A DNA stretch of 36,783 nt from a virus, in the IMG/VR virus record IMGVR_UViG_3300032296_002238, positions 1-36,783 of that record; one strand, given 5' to 3'. The translations under genes were made by a program, and so were the position numbers. Within the stretch, counting starts at the first letter, position 1. Every line of letters begins with the position of its first letter. The notes beneath the pieces are model-generated. The model saw only the letters and a program-made list of their open reading frames with translations. It had not been told where the DNA came from and did not search any database. Shown here one piece after another: positions 1-8,470 of this stretch.

Positions 1-56
1 CTTTTATTCTCATAATATCTTTTTACAAATATAAATTATTTTACTTGATAAAACCA

Positions 57-95
57 AAAAAAGAGGGAGATTTTTATTTCCCCCTCTCTTTTTTT
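57..95 (-). terminator. Rho-independent terminator of the head-gene operon
   Basis: AGAGGG at 62-67 pairs with CCCTCT at 82-87 across a 14-nt loop. The stem is flanked by A-run and T-run on both sides, so it could stop transcription in either direction. It lies just past the end of the minus-strand gene at 109-870 and closes the portal-to-capsid block. Confidence 0.8.
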
Positions 96-108
96 AAGAA
101 ATGATTAA

Positions 109-870
109 TTACTTAACTACCAAACTAGTTAAAGCAGTAATCAGAGCAGCGTTGTTGCCACCATCTATCAGATAGATGATGCTCTTCTCAGTATCTCCAA
201 CTCCGCTTCCTACAGCTTCAGTTCCGCTGTAAGATTCGAAAATGAAAGAACCGTAGTTAGTACCGGCAACAGGCAGACCAACGGTAGCGTTGAAGTTACC
301 GCTAGCAAGCAGCTGAGCACCAGTAGCACCAATCTGGGGTGAACCAGCGGTAGTTACAGAAGCACTCAGGTTAGCACCCACACCCAAAGCGAAGATAGGG
401 AATCCAGCTTTAGCAGTAACGGTCAGGGTCTCAGTACCAGCACCACCAGTCTGGGTAGCAACTACACGAGTTGTCCAGTAAGGATGAGCATTAATAGCAG
501 CTACGAAAGCGTTAACAATTTTCAAACGACTAGCAGTAGCATCAGAGGTGTATTGGAACACAGCCTGAATTTCCTGAGGCAAATTGTTGTCAAAAGCCTG
601 TCCTTTTTCTGCACTCAGAACAACACGATAATCGGTGTTATTAGCAGCAGTAGGAGTAACAACAACAACACGCAGAACTTCAGCAGCATATGCTTTGTAA
701 GTTCCGTTTTTAACACCCAACAGGTAGATAGGGAAGTTTCTCAGAGCAGCAGGAAGAACTGCTAAAGTAGTAGCTCCACCAAGTGACAAATAACCACCTT
801 TGTTTACAGCTGTGCCATCATTAGCAGCAGGAGCTGTAGGAATGCAATAATATTCAAAAGTTTGTGACAT
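109..870 (-). CDS. Putative virion structural protein (253 aa)
   Basis: I do not recognise the family. The protein is rich in Ala, Thr, Val and Gly with few charged residues, and is predicted by eye to be mostly beta strand with no signal peptide or membrane segment. It is the last gene of the block portal, scaffold-like, capsid-like, and sits 21 nt after the capsid gene. A capsid decoration, head-closure or tail-associated protein is plausible by position, but this is inference. The start is supported by AAGGAG at 880-885 on the minus strand, nine bases before the ATG, one of the few clear Shine-Dalgarno sites in the window. The gene carries one copy of the CTGAGNCCC word (426-434). Confidence 0.75.
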   Translation of the reverse strand: MSQTFEYYCIPTAPAANDGTAVNKGGYLSLGGATTLAVLPAALRNFPIYLLGVKNGTYKAYAAEVLRVVVVTPTAANNTDYRVVLSAEKGQAFDNNLPQEIQAVFQYTSDATASRLKIVNAFVAAINAHPYWTTRVVATQTGGAGTETLTVTAKAGFPIFALGVGANLSASVTTAGSPQIGATGAQLLASGNFNATVGLPVAGTNYGSFIFESYSGTEAVGSGVGDTEKSIIYLIDGGNNAALITALTSLVVK

Positions 871-879
871 GATTTATTT

Positions 880-885
880 CTCCTT
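880..885 (-). promoter_or_regulatory. Shine-Dalgarno site AAGGAG
   Basis: On the minus strand AAGGAG lies nine bases before the ATG at 870. Most other genes here have only A-rich leaders, so this suggests strong independent translation of an abundant virion protein. Confidence 0.7.
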
Positions 886-891
886 AATTAA

Positions 892-2238
892 TTAGATAGC
901 GAATTCGATCAGACCCATTTTGTCTGCAACACAGTACAAACCACAGTCAGAAAGAATGTGGAAGTCAACACCGTCAACATCGCTAGTACCCAGAGAAGCC
1001 ATGGTTCCACCAGAGATAGCAGCCTTAATGGTGCTAGGATCACTGCTGTCCAGACCGATCATACCGGGAACGTAGTTAGCGATAAGTTCATCGTTGTTGA
1101 AGTGGTACTTCTGGAGGGCAGCGATAGTTCCGCTTCCGTCAGCAGCAGGGATAGGAGTCATGTCGATGAAGTAGATAGAGTTGCTCATCTTAGGTTTTCC
1201 GTTGATAGCAGAAAGTTCACCACGGAACATTTCGTCATCAAGCAGAGCCCAACGAACAAATTCAATCTCGATACCAGCATAGGCATACTTCATTACGTTC
1301 AGACCGGTAACTGAAGTTCCACCGAAAGTGTTGGCATTACCAGCATATTTGATGTAGTCACCGAGGATGGTCTGAAGACGAGCCAAAGCAGCAGAACCCA
1401 TAAGAGCTACGAGTTTACGTCCACCTTCAGCAGATACACGAACCATTTGCTCCAAGAAATCGTTAAATACGTTCTGAGTCAATTCAGCAGTCAGAGACAG
1501 GTAAGAACCACCATTGTTGATGATAGACCAACGAAGACCACCAGTAGTGTAGTATTCGCCCTGAGGACCGATCTTGATAGCACGCTCAGAGAAGGCATAT
1601 TTGTATTCCAACTGCTTAGCAAATGCTTTCAAGGTCAAATCGTCATAGCTCCTCCACCAGAAATCGCCATTCCACTTCACGAAAGAAGCGATACGATCTC
1701 TACGGCTTTGGTGGCTGCTCTCACGAGTAACAGCAGTCAAAGCGAAGTCGGTGTCGGGAGTGTAGTTCAGAGTGCTCTTACCTACGCTAGAACGGTTAGC
1801 AGAAGCGTCAAAGAAACGCTTAGCATTCTGACCAGCAAGGAAGTGAGTACCAGCTACGAAAGAAGATACGCTGTGAGGAGCAACTACGATAGCGTTACCA
1901 GACAGATCTACGTTGGTTACGATACCCTGTACCATGTTACCATCAGCAACGATGTCACCGATACGGAATTTGGTAGCATCTACAACAGCTACGTTCAAAG
2001 CACCGCTACCTACAGCAGTACCGTTAGCTACGATTTTAGAATAAACACCCAAGTTACCAAGCGAGCTGATTTCTACTTTAGCTTGAGGAGTAGAAATAGA
2101 AGACGCAAGTTTAGAGGTAAGCTGAGTCAATACGTTATACCCGTAGTCTTGGGCATAAACCATCGCCATCTTGTTAGGCAATGACAGGCCTTTGAGCAGA
2201 AGTGACTGACTCAATGGCAGGTTAGTGATAGTTGACAT
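892..2238 (-). CDS. Probable major capsid protein (448 aa)
   Basis: The call is by position and composition, not by a motif. The gene directly follows an acidic scaffold-like protein and the portal, the usual order portal, scaffold, capsid in tailed phages. The protein is 448 aa, a normal size for an HK97-fold capsid protein. It has an Ala/Ser/Gly-rich N-terminal region, a central part rich in Trp and charged residues (around 190-225), and no signal peptide. The leader is A/T-rich with no clear Shine-Dalgarno site. Other virion roles are possible; a structure prediction showing the HK97 fold would settle it. Confidence 0.7.
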   Translation of the reverse strand: MSTITNLPLSQSLLLKGLSLPNKMAMVYAQDYGYNVLTQLTSKLASSISTPQAKVEISSLGNLGVYSKIVANGTAVGSGALNVAVVDATKFRIGDIVADGNMVQGIVTNVDLSGNAIVVAPHSVSSFVAGTHFLAGQNAKRFFDASANRSSVGKSTLNYTPDTDFALTAVTRESSHQSRRDRIASFVKWNGDFWWRSYDDLTLKAFAKQLEYKYAFSERAIKIGPQGEYYTTGGLRWSIINNGGSYLSLTAELTQNVFNDFLEQMVRVSAEGGRKLVALMGSAALARLQTILGDYIKYAGNANTFGGTSVTGLNVMKYAYAGIEIEFVRWALLDDEMFRGELSAINGKPKMSNSIYFIDMTPIPAADGSGTIAALQKYHFNNDELIANYVPGMIGLDSSDPSTIKAAISGGTMASLGTSDVDGVDFHILSDCGLYCVADKMGLIEFAI

Positions 2239-2272
2239 TTTACTTTAAATTGTTTTTTTTGTTTTTATCCAA

Positions 2273-3238
2273 TTAAGCCTGGAACAAGCTGTTAAAGGCA
2301 TCTTGTGCTGCCTCAAGTCCCGAACCAACAACTGAACTTCCACCAGTCATGTTTTTGCTAGGATTGGTAACTTCTTTAATTACCTGCTCCCGGCCTTCAT
2401 TCTTGGCTTTAGTTATGTTGGCTTTTACCAAATCTTTTCCATATTTGAGCCAAAGCCCGATGGAATACATTTTGGCGATGTCGAATGAACCGTCCTCATT
2501 TTGGAGAGTAAACTCTTTGTCGATAAAGTTTTTTAAATCCTTGGACATTTCGTCTGTAATTTTCAAACCGTACAACTCTTTGCCTACAACTTCCTGAGAG
2601 AATGAATCCAACTCGGCATTGTATTTAGCAGAAACGGCCTTCTGATATTCTTCGGCTTGAGAATTAGATTGTGTCAACTCTTTCAGTTTACTGTTATTCT
2701 TCTCCTCAAACTTCTGTTTAAAAGATTCGGCCCACTGTTTCTTTTGGAAAATTGATGCTGAGTCCCATTCCATTTTGGCTTGTTCCATTTCATCTTCTGA
2801 AAGATTCATAAATTCTTTCAGTCCCTCTTCAACCAATTTATCTTCTGACCAGGTAGAGTAATCTTCAACTTTATATTCTTTTACAAAATCAGCAAGGGTC
2901 TTTCCACTTTTTTTGTATTCTAGAACAAGTTTTAAATCATCATCCAATTCGAACTGAGGTTTTTCTTCAGTCTTAGTTTCGGCAACAGGAGCATTGGTGG
3001 TAGTAGAAGTAACAGAAGTTGTATCTTCTTCCCACCATTGTTTTTCTGCTGTTGGTGTTTCAGGAGCTTCTGCTTTAGGGGCTTCTGCAACTGGTGCTTC
3101 GGGTTGAACCGGTTGGGGCTCAGCGGTTTCGGCAACCGGAGTTTCAACCTTTTCGGGTTGAGGAGCTTCAGATGCCGCAGGTGTAGTCTGAGCACTTCTC
3201 AGTTGCTCAGCAAGATCGTTCATAAATGATTCTGACAT
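2273..3238 (-). CDS. Acidic scaffold-like protein (321 aa)
   Basis: The N-terminal third (about 15-100) is a low-complexity segment of Pro, Glu, Ala and Val repeats. The rest is highly charged, Lys/Glu-rich and predicted helical, with coiled-coil-like stretches around 120-230. The C-terminus is Gly/Ser-rich then helical. This composition and the position between portal and capsid are typical of phage scaffolding proteins, which fill the procapsid and leave before DNA packaging. No protease motif is visible. The gene starts 43 nt after the portal gene. TATATTTG and TAAATTTG boxes lie in the leader, so a weak internal promoter is possible. Confidence 0.65.
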   Translation of the reverse strand: MSESFMNDLAEQLRSAQTTPAASEAPQPEKVETPVAETAEPQPVQPEAPVAEAPKAEAPETPTAEKQWWEEDTTSVTSTTTNAPVAETKTEEKPQFELDDDLKLVLEYKKSGKTLADFVKEYKVEDYSTWSEDKLVEEGLKEFMNLSEDEMEQAKMEWDSASIFQKKQWAESFKQKFEEKNNSKLKELTQSNSQAEEYQKAVSAKYNAELDSFSQEVVGKELYGLKITDEMSKDLKNFIDKEFTLQNEDGSFDIAKMYSIGLWLKYGKDLVKANITKAKNEGREQVIKEVTNPSKNMTGGSSVVGSGLEAAQDAFNSLFQA

Positions 3239-3281
3239 ATTTATACAAATTTATTGTTTTTTCGACAAATATACAACTTTA

Positions 3282-5528
3282 TTATTGTGGAGGCATCATT
3301 TGACCACCCATCTCAGCACCACCCATTTCTCCGCCACCCATCATTGCTTCTTCAGCAAGTGCGTCTTCGGGAGAGGCCTCTTCACTAGTAGCTTTGTCAA
3401 ATGCTTTTTCTGCCATCTTACCTTGAATACCAAGTTCAGCACGATAATTAGCACCTTCTTCTTTCATTCCGGCAAGAGCTTCCTGTTGTGCCATTTGCTG
3501 TTGCTGTTGCATTTGTTGCATCATCATCATCATTTGCTGTTGTTTTTCGGCATCACGCTTTTTCTTATTCATGGTATACTCAAGCTGATTTTCAAGTTCA
3601 GTGTAAGTCTTGCATTTTTCAACTTGCAGATATTCCATGAAGTCGATAACACCGTTCTGCATTGCAGCTTGTGCAATAGCAAGCAATCTTTCTCTAGCTT
3701 GTTCATCAATAAAGTCTTTAACCTTGATGTATACACCTAGTTCTTCAAATTGAAAATCTTTAGTTACTTTCAACCATTCTTTTCCTTTTGTACCTACAAC
3801 TGGAATAGTTGTTTCAGGTTCGTCAATTAGAGTTAGTTTAAACTGATTCAGAGCATAAGCTAACTGTTTTTCGATAAACTGAATATAACCTTGGTATAAA
3901 TAAGAAGTTCCAAGATTTGACTGAGCAATAGTTCCTGCCTGGGTTTTGGCACCAACATATCCCTGCTGCTGTCCGAGAGCAACTTTAGGAATGTTAACAA
4001 TCTCTTCCATCAGTCTTTCTTCTTCCCTACGCAGTGAAATTAACTGCTGAACATTTGGATCTAGAGTCATATCTACTACTTCTACCAAACGAGCATCCTG
4101 ACCGGCAACAAAGTCTTCTCCGGTTGCACTACCATCGGTGATATGAATACCCATACGCTCGAAATCACTAATTACATCACGAGCTGTTGAAGTGCCTAAT
4201 TTCTGACGATTAATTAGATAAACTTTACCTTTGGCCCTATTGAGCATTTTGGTAATTTCGTTGGTAATGTAATCGATTCTATCTTGATGCTGGTGCAGAC
4301 GCATAACTACAGACCTGTTCTCGCCCATCACCATATTAGGAATAAATACTTGCAGAGGTAGAAGAACATCGCCAGGATTATCGGTTTTGCGAACTATATT
4401 TGTAGTTTCTCCCCAATCAACGATATACTTATTACCAATCAGAGTTGCTTTATAAACTGTCTTAGTCCAGTACTGACCATTTCTTCCATTTCTGATTTTC
4501 TGATAGTGAGTATTACCAAATTTATCTTTGCTCTTCTCGTAACCCAAATCTTTCATACCAACCCAATATCCGGTAACGGCTGCCAGGGTGGGAAGATTAT
4601 TTACGTTGAATGCCCAGTTGGTAGCGTAAGGATGGGTAGTAAGATCAAGCAGCTGATACAAATTGTTTGAGTTAATCTCTTTTAATTCTTTCAGTTCTTC
4701 TGCACTCAGCGAGTCCTGATATCTTTCGATAATATCGGTAATGTTCAACCAGTCTACCTTACCAACAAAACGAGCGTCCTGATTGAAATCATCATCTTTT
4801 GCCCGGTCTATAATAAGGTTGTGCGGAAGCACCATATCAAAATACTGTTTGCCGTTCTCAATTCTATTCTCAATTCCTACAAAACCACCTAACAAAGTAT
4901 AAAGGAAACCTTGCTTGTATTTCTCCATGTAGGAGTTGCGATTTAAAATATCTTCGCACATACGCAGAGCGAGTATTTCACTACGCTCTTTGTAGTTGTA
5001 TTCCATATAACGATATACGTCTTCCGGAGTTTCGAACTTTTGGGTCTCAGGGCCCAAAGGCTGAAAATTGATTCCAAACTGATTCATTGCCTCAAAAAGC
5101 TGAGGTGCCTCAATCTTCAATAGTGCTTCTTCTAAAAGTTCAGTTTTTCTATTTACCGCATCTTTAGATTCTGCCTTAACACTAGGTTCAATATTCTGAA
5201 CCATATTGATAGCATTACCAACCATAAAGTCAACAAGACTAGTAACTTTCTGACCGTTAATCCAAACAGTTGGCAGATCACAGTTGTTCTGATCCTGAGT
5301 GGTGTAGTAGTAATCTTTGTTGTACTGTCTGCCAAGATAGTAAGTATACATCCTTACAATCTCATCCACCGGATTCATTAAGTCACTACTCTTTCTTACT
5401 CTAGAAATACGATCATGCCTCTTGTTAAAATGAGACATGATAAACTTGATATTCTCCTTATACCAGTCTTTTGTTTTTTTGCTTTCGCTGATAAACTGGT
5501 TAGGTTGATTCGTAATAGTATACGGCAT
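3282..5528 (-). CDS. Portal protein (748 aa)
   Basis: The portal is the dodecameric ring through which DNA enters and leaves the head. At 748 aa it matches the large podovirus-type portals. Visible features include an N-terminal helical region, a central part with several Trp/Tyr-rich beta segments (about 280-370), a helix-rich stem-like part (about 490-560), and a C-terminal low-complexity tail that is first Gln/Met-rich (about 655-685) and then Glu/Gly/Met-rich. The gene heads the minus-strand head block. A -7-type box, TAATTTTG, ends six bases before the ATG. Assignment rests on size, tail composition and gene order. Confidence 0.75.
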   Translation of the reverse strand: MPYTITNQPNQFISESKKTKDWYKENIKFIMSHFNKRHDRISRVRKSSDLMNPVDEIVRMYTYYLGRQYNKDYYYTTQDQNNCDLPTVWINGQKVTSLVDFMVGNAINMVQNIEPSVKAESKDAVNRKTELLEEALLKIEAPQLFEAMNQFGINFQPLGPETQKFETPEDVYRYMEYNYKERSEILALRMCEDILNRNSYMEKYKQGFLYTLLGGFVGIENRIENGKQYFDMVLPHNLIIDRAKDDDFNQDARFVGKVDWLNITDIIERYQDSLSAEELKELKEINSNNLYQLLDLTTHPYATNWAFNVNNLPTLAAVTGYWVGMKDLGYEKSKDKFGNTHYQKIRNGRNGQYWTKTVYKATLIGNKYIVDWGETTNIVRKTDNPGDVLLPLQVFIPNMVMGENRSVVMRLHQHQDRIDYITNEITKMLNRAKGKVYLINRQKLGTSTARDVISDFERMGIHITDGSATGEDFVAGQDARLVEVVDMTLDPNVQQLISLRREEERLMEEIVNIPKVALGQQQGYVGAKTQAGTIAQSNLGTSYLYQGYIQFIEKQLAYALNQFKLTLIDEPETTIPVVGTKGKEWLKVTKDFQFEELGVYIKVKDFIDEQARERLLAIAQAAMQNGVIDFMEYLQVEKCKTYTELENQLEYTMNKKKRDAEKQQQMMMMMQQMQQQQQMAQQEALAGMKEEGANYRAELGIQGKMAEKAFDKATSEEASPEDALAEEAMMGGGEMGGAEMGGQMMPPQ

Positions 5529-5534
5529 TAGTTA

Positions 5535-5542
5535 CAAAATTA
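5535..5542 (-). promoter_or_regulatory. Bacteroides-type -7 box for the portal operon
   Basis: The minus strand reads TAATTTTG, matching TAnnTTTG, six bases before the portal ATG. The expected -33 element is degenerate (ATTG about 21 nt upstream). The box is embedded in a 14-bp sequence neighbourhood shared with the promoter at 7338-7385. Confidence 0.55.
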
Positions 5543-5579
5543 TGGAAAAAAATTTGGATTTTACAATTTTTTTGTCTTA

Positions 5580-5966
5580 ATGAGTGATATTTGCATAATG
5601 ATTTCAAAAAAGTATGCCCAATATTTAAAATCAAAGGAATGGGTTGATCTCAAAATTGATTTGATTTCAACAAGAGGACAGAAGTGTGAAAAGTGTGGCA
5701 AGCACAAAAAGTCTCCAACACTTCTTCAAATACATCACATCACTTACAAAAATATTTTTAATGAGTCTCCAGAAGACTTGATGATTTTGTGTTCTAGGTG
5801 CCACAGGATTGAACATGGTTTGATTAAGGTTAAATCTAAAAAAACTACTAAAACCAAAGCAACAAAGAAAAAAAAGAGTTCCAAAAGTGTCTTTAAGAAA
5901 ATCGATAGAAAAGAAAACAAATGGGTTAAATCTCAAAATTGGGCAAAATTTAATGCTTTCAAATGA
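5580..5966 (+). CDS. HNH endonuclease family protein (128 aa)
   Basis: The protein has a zinc-binding CxxC pair (CEKC, residues about 39-42), a core HH-x-N-type region (IHHITY then a conserved Asn), and a second CxxC (CSRC) followed by His. This is the standard HNH nuclease arrangement. The C-terminal third (about 85-125) is strongly Lys-rich and probably contacts DNA. The gene is isolated, divergent from the portal gene, and followed by a 370-nt structured non-coding segment. It may be a free-standing homing endonuclease or serve DNA packaging or recombination. A second in-frame ATG at codon 7 (5598) is an alternative start. Confidence 0.85.
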   Translation: MSDICIMISKKYAQYLKSKEWVDLKIDLISTRGQKCEKCGKHKKSPTLLQIHHITYKNIFNESPEDLMILCSRCHRIEHGLIKVKSKKTTKTKATKKKKSSKSVFKKIDRKENKWVKSQNWAKFNAFK

Positions 5967-6333
5967 ATTAAACAGAATTTACCCTAATTTAATATCATTG
6001 CTTATGTTGACTGTCTATGAATACACACTTGTTTAGCAGGAGGAGATAGTGAGTGAATTCCTGAGATTATCAGGTTATCACCATCTCCCAAAATACACTC
6101 TTGTTTGAGCTCTCCGGAGAACCGCAGTCAACATATAGGTGCTACGATATGGACTCAACTTTCAAAGGCTATACCCTCCGCCTATTATACACCTCAGTCC
6201 TTAGTGCCGGTGTTGCTTCTTGAATAGGTTCCCACAGTAGAAGCGTACTTTAAATGCGCTGCCGTCACGTACATCTGTACCTCCGAACCACATCTAAAGG
6301 ATGAGAGATTAACTCATCGGTGCAAACTTAATA
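5967..6333. other. Gene-free segment with nested inverted repeats (structured RNA candidate)
   Basis: No open frame is supported. An 11-bp inverted repeat, TATGTTGACTG (6003-6013) and CAGTCAACATA (6125-6135), encloses GGAGAT-A-GTGA (6042-6052) paired with TCAC-C-ATCTCC (6078-6088), which encloses the hairpin CCTGA-GATTA-TCAGG (6060-6074). A direct repeat close to ATACACWCTTGTTT flanks the inner stem (6021-6034, 6093-6106). Further hairpins follow, including GTACA-TC-TGTAC near 6270 and GATGAG/CTCATC near 6300-6319. The layout fits a folded RNA on either strand. No match to a family I know. Confidence 0.55.
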
Positions 6334-6735
6334 TCACGATTCTTCTTTGTCAACTATATAATGTCTTGGAACGCACTTTTTGATGTAGAACTCAATAAAT
6401 TCGGCACCTTTGGTTACCAACAATTTCTCAACAATAAGTCTAAAAACGTATTTATCGTTAAAACCATACTTCTTTTGCAAGATGTCCAGGAATGGTTTTA
6501 CTACGTTATCTACGTCAGATGCCATATTGCTGAGACCCACAATAATGGATAGCTCAATAGGCAACTTGGTTTGACTCATATCTACATAATCCAATTTCTC
6601 CATGACTTCTTTTTCGTAAGCCACATAGTCCTTAGTTTTAAATCTTTTACCCTGCCAGCACTTATTGACTGATAGGGGTTTAATTTCTACTCTGTTTGAT
6701 AAGAGCAGGATATTCTCGTTTGATGATGTCCTCAT
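6334..6735 (-). CDS. rusA: RusA-type Holliday junction resolvase (133 aa)
   Basis: RusA-family enzymes are small dimeric nucleases that cut four-way junctions formed in phage replication and recombination. The protein has the N-terminal PLSVNKCWQGK signature near residue 21, the metal-binding SDVDNVVKPFLDIL core (about 73-86) with the expected Asp residues, and a downstream DKYV region leading into a final beta strand. Length is normal for the family. It overlaps the upstream regulator-like gene by 56 nt and is the last gene of that minus-strand operon. One CTGAGNCCC word lies inside it. Confidence 0.85.
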   Translation of the reverse strand: MRTSSNENILLLSNRVEIKPLSVNKCWQGKRFKTKDYVAYEKEVMEKLDYVDMSQTKLPIELSIIVGLSNMASDVDNVVKPFLDILQKKYGFNDKYVFRLIVEKLLVTKGAEFIEFYIKKCVPRHYIVDKEES

Positions 6736-7093
6736 TTGCTTCTAAATCTGTGAATAATAAAAGTTCCATTGGTATACCGTAGAACTCGGCAATACCATAT
6801 GCCATCCGGAGTGAGTAGAGATTATGATCCTCATAGAGTATTCTGTTCAAATCCGGATCGTATTCGATGCCCATAAAGCTTTTAATCTTCTGCCACGAGC
6901 AGTACTCTCCATGCAGTCTGCCCAGGAACTTATTATTTCTTCGTACCCGTTCAGTCATGGCAGTAATGGCCTCATTTAACTTTTCGTTATGGTATCTTTT
7001 ACGAACATCAGTAATCAGTTCGTTTTCTACCATGATATTCAATCCTCTTTTTTTAATGGATTGAATCTTCTTCTCAAACTCGTCAAATGTCAT
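6680..7093 (-). CDS. Putative regulatory protein, helix-turn-helix-like (137 aa)
   Basis: I do not recognise a named family. The protein is helical and basic in its first half (about 25-60) and carries a segment LYSLRMAYGIAEFYGI (about 92-107) that looks like a helix-turn-helix or a repressor-type module, followed by an acidic tail. It overlaps the upstream small HTH gene by 11 nt and the downstream RusA gene by 56 nt, so the three are translated as one operon from the divergent promoter. A role in controlling the early operon is inferred from position. Confidence 0.65.
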   Translation of the reverse strand: MTFDEFEKKIQSIKKRGLNIMVENELITDVRKRYHNEKLNEAITAMTERVRRNNKFLGRLHGEYCSWQKIKSFMGIEYDPDLNRILYEDHNLYSLRMAYGIAEFYGIPMELLLFTDLEANEDIIKREYPALIKQSRN

Positions 7094-7328
7094 TTATCTG
7101 AGCTTCAAATTCTTTCAGGTATCTTTCGTTTTCTTCGATGCACTTCATAACTTCTTTCATGACAATGATTAATTTCTGCTGATCTACCAGAGATTTGCCA
7201 TTGAGAATATTATAGACATCGTACTTTTTGATTCCGAACTTAGAGGTGCGGTCCACAATACGGGCCATGTCGCCTCGCTTCAGCTTTTCTTTGAGGCCCA
7301 AAACTTTATTTTTTAATTCGTTATTCAT
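7083..7328 (-). CDS. Small HTH-type DNA-binding protein, Cro/CI-like candidate (81 aa)
   Basis: The protein is short and basic. It contains a RGDMARIVDRTSKFGIKKYDV stretch (split here only for description) followed by VYNILNGKS, the pattern of a helix-turn-helix with a recognition helix and the conserved NG turn. The C-terminus is a charged helix that could dimerise. It is the first minus-strand gene of a divergent promoter pair whose other arm drives the SSB operon, the classic place for a phage early switch. Whether it represses itself, the rightward operon or both cannot be read from the sequence. Confidence 0.7.
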   Translation of the reverse strand: MNNELKNKVLGLKEKLKRGDMARIVDRTSKFGIKKYDVYNILNGKSLVDQQKLIIVMKEVMKCIEENERYLKEFEAQINDI

Positions 7329-7337
7329 ATTCTTTTA

Positions 7338-7369
7338 CAATTTTACGAAAAAAATTTGGAATTACCAAA
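7338..7369 (-). promoter_or_regulatory. Minus-strand promoter of the regulator operon
   Basis: Read on the minus strand, TTTG (7366-7369), exactly 20 nt, then TAAAATTG (7338-7345), one mismatch from the Bacteroides TAnnTTTG box, nine bases before the ATG at 7328. It overlaps the oppositely oriented promoter at 7355-7385. Confidence 0.7.
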
Positions 7370-7385
7370 ACTTATATTATCTTCG
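7355..7385 (+). promoter_or_regulatory. Plus-strand promoter of the early recombination operon
   Basis: TTTG (7355-7358), 19 nt, TATCTTCG (7378-7385), one mismatch from TAnnTTTG, 26 nt before the SSB start. The two divergent promoters overlap, so RNA polymerase or a repressor at one should affect the other. Confidence 0.7.
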
Positions 7386-7411
7386 CATTACATTTTTAAA
7401 CATAAATAGAC

Positions 7412-8008
7412 ATGGGATTAAAAGCAAACACAGGTAAAAAGACTTACCTGTCAATTAGAGAAGGCAAAATTGCCAAAAAAGAAGGTGATCAGTATGTAAT
7501 GTTCGATTCAGTTGAAGGCTACCTGATTGGTCTCAGCACCAGGGAAGGTAAGTACGGCACAGAGCTGTGTATTGACCTAAAGGATGATGAGGTGTATCAA
7601 CTGCAACTACGTATTAAAGGAGAAGATGCCGGTAAACAAACTGTGCACTTTATCTCTTTTGCACACTGTGCTCCTAACATCGATGTAACTAAGAAAGTAG
7701 AATTTATTCCTTCACTCAAGATTGTAGACGATAAAAAGAGGTCTGCACTATTTTTGAAGCAAGGCGGTGAAATTCTCAAATGGGCTTACAAGCGTGGTGA
7801 AGGAATGCCTGATCCGGAAGAAGTGTTCAATAAAAAAGGAGATCTTGTCTCTACCGACTGGTCAGAGGTTGAAACATTTCGTATGGATAAAGTAAATGAG
7901 TTGAATGCTCGTTTGTCTGAGACCAAAGAGTTTAATACTATGATTGCCGGTCCTTCAGTAATTGAAGAAGAACCTGTAGCTGATCCTAACTCAGATCTTC
8001 CATTTTAA
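7412..8008 (+). CDS. Single-stranded DNA-binding protein-like (198 aa)
   Basis: The N-terminal two thirds alternate beta strands, with YLSIREGKIAKK near the start and YQLQLRIKG and VHFISFAHCAPN strands in the middle, as expected for an OB-fold. The end is an acidic tail terminating in DLPF, the kind of tip SSB proteins use to dock replication partners. It heads the operon with a YqaJ/lambda-type exonuclease four genes downstream, a common phage recombination pairing. An annealing protein is a second possibility. Its stop codon overlaps no gene but abuts the next ATG. Confidence 0.75.
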   Translation: MGLKANTGKKTYLSIREGKIAKKEGDQYVMFDSVEGYLIGLSTREGKYGTELCIDLKDDEVYQLQLRIKGEDAGKQTVHFISFAHCAPNIDVTKKVEFIPSLKIVDDKKRSALFLKQGGEILKWAYKRGEGMPDPEEVFNKKGDLVSTDWSEVETFRMDKVNELNARLSETKEFNTMIAGPSVIEEEPVADPNSDLPF

Positions 8009-8262
8009 TGTCACGAGGCGTAGCTAATCCTACTCTTGCCGATAAGATTGGTAAAAAGGTGGAGCCTGTTCACATGAAGCATTATGCTAGTGAACAGGTT
8101 TCCATCATACGCCAGTCTTCTATCAAGAGCGCAGTTGAGCTGATGAGTAGCTGGACTGCAAAGGAAGAAAAGAAGTATAACCCTCAGCAATTGGTAGAGT
8201 TAACCTTACTCGCTGCTGCTGAATTTGAAAAATGGGTATTGAGAGATGAATCCCAGGGATGA
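8008..8262 (+). CDS. Small helical protein of the recombination operon (84 aa)
   Basis: Not recognised. The ATG shares its first base with the SSB stop codon (TAATG), showing coupled translation. The protein is soluble and predicted mostly helical, with a polar N-terminus and an Ala/Leu-rich amphipathic helix (LVELTLLAAAEFEKWV, about 60-76). It overlaps the next gene by 17 nt. Position between SSB and the exonuclease suggests an accessory DNA-metabolism role. Confidence 0.75.
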   Translation: MSRGVANPTLADKIGKKVEPVHMKHYASEQVSIIRQSSIKSAVELMSSWTAKEEKKYNPQQLVELTLLAAAEFEKWVLRDESQG

Positions 8263-8470
8263 GGCAATTGAATTGATAAAGTGGTTTGTTGAATACGAGC
8301 CTACTAAGATGTCCGATTACAGTTGGGTAGAATGGCCTACAGCAAAAGCATTTGCTAACAGATTGGTAGAGGAGAGGATAAACTTGATTCTGCTCACTAA
8401 AGACAAGGACTTTATCATGCAAAATTTACCGCATCAACAACAAATAAAAGAAGAATTAGAAAACTTATGA
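8246..8470 (+). CDS. Small helical phage protein (74 aa)
   Basis: Not recognised by function. It begins with a DEAIELIKWF helix, has an aromatic middle (YSWVEW) and ends in a charged helix. It resembles the next protein in layout (AIE-helix, then a gap, an A-rich helix and a Lys/Glu-rich C-terminus), so the two may be distant duplicates. It overlaps both neighbours (17 nt and ATGA). Confidence 0.7.
   Translation: MNPRDEAIELIKWFVEYEPTKMSDYSWVEWPTAKAFANRLVEERINLILLTKDKDFIMQNLPHQQQIKEELENL

Noticed and set aside
1447-2184. 245-aa plus-strand ORF
   Set aside because: Antisense to the capsid gene and Ser/Thr/Val-rich only because of capsid codon use; no promoter or coupling.
3285-3740. 151-aa plus-strand ORF
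   Set aside because: Antisense shadow of the Gln/Met-rich portal tail; gives His/Leu/Phe low complexity.
5967-6333. Group I intron remnant next to the HNH gene
   Set aside because: No convincing P3-P7 core could be found and the flanks do not join into one reading frame.
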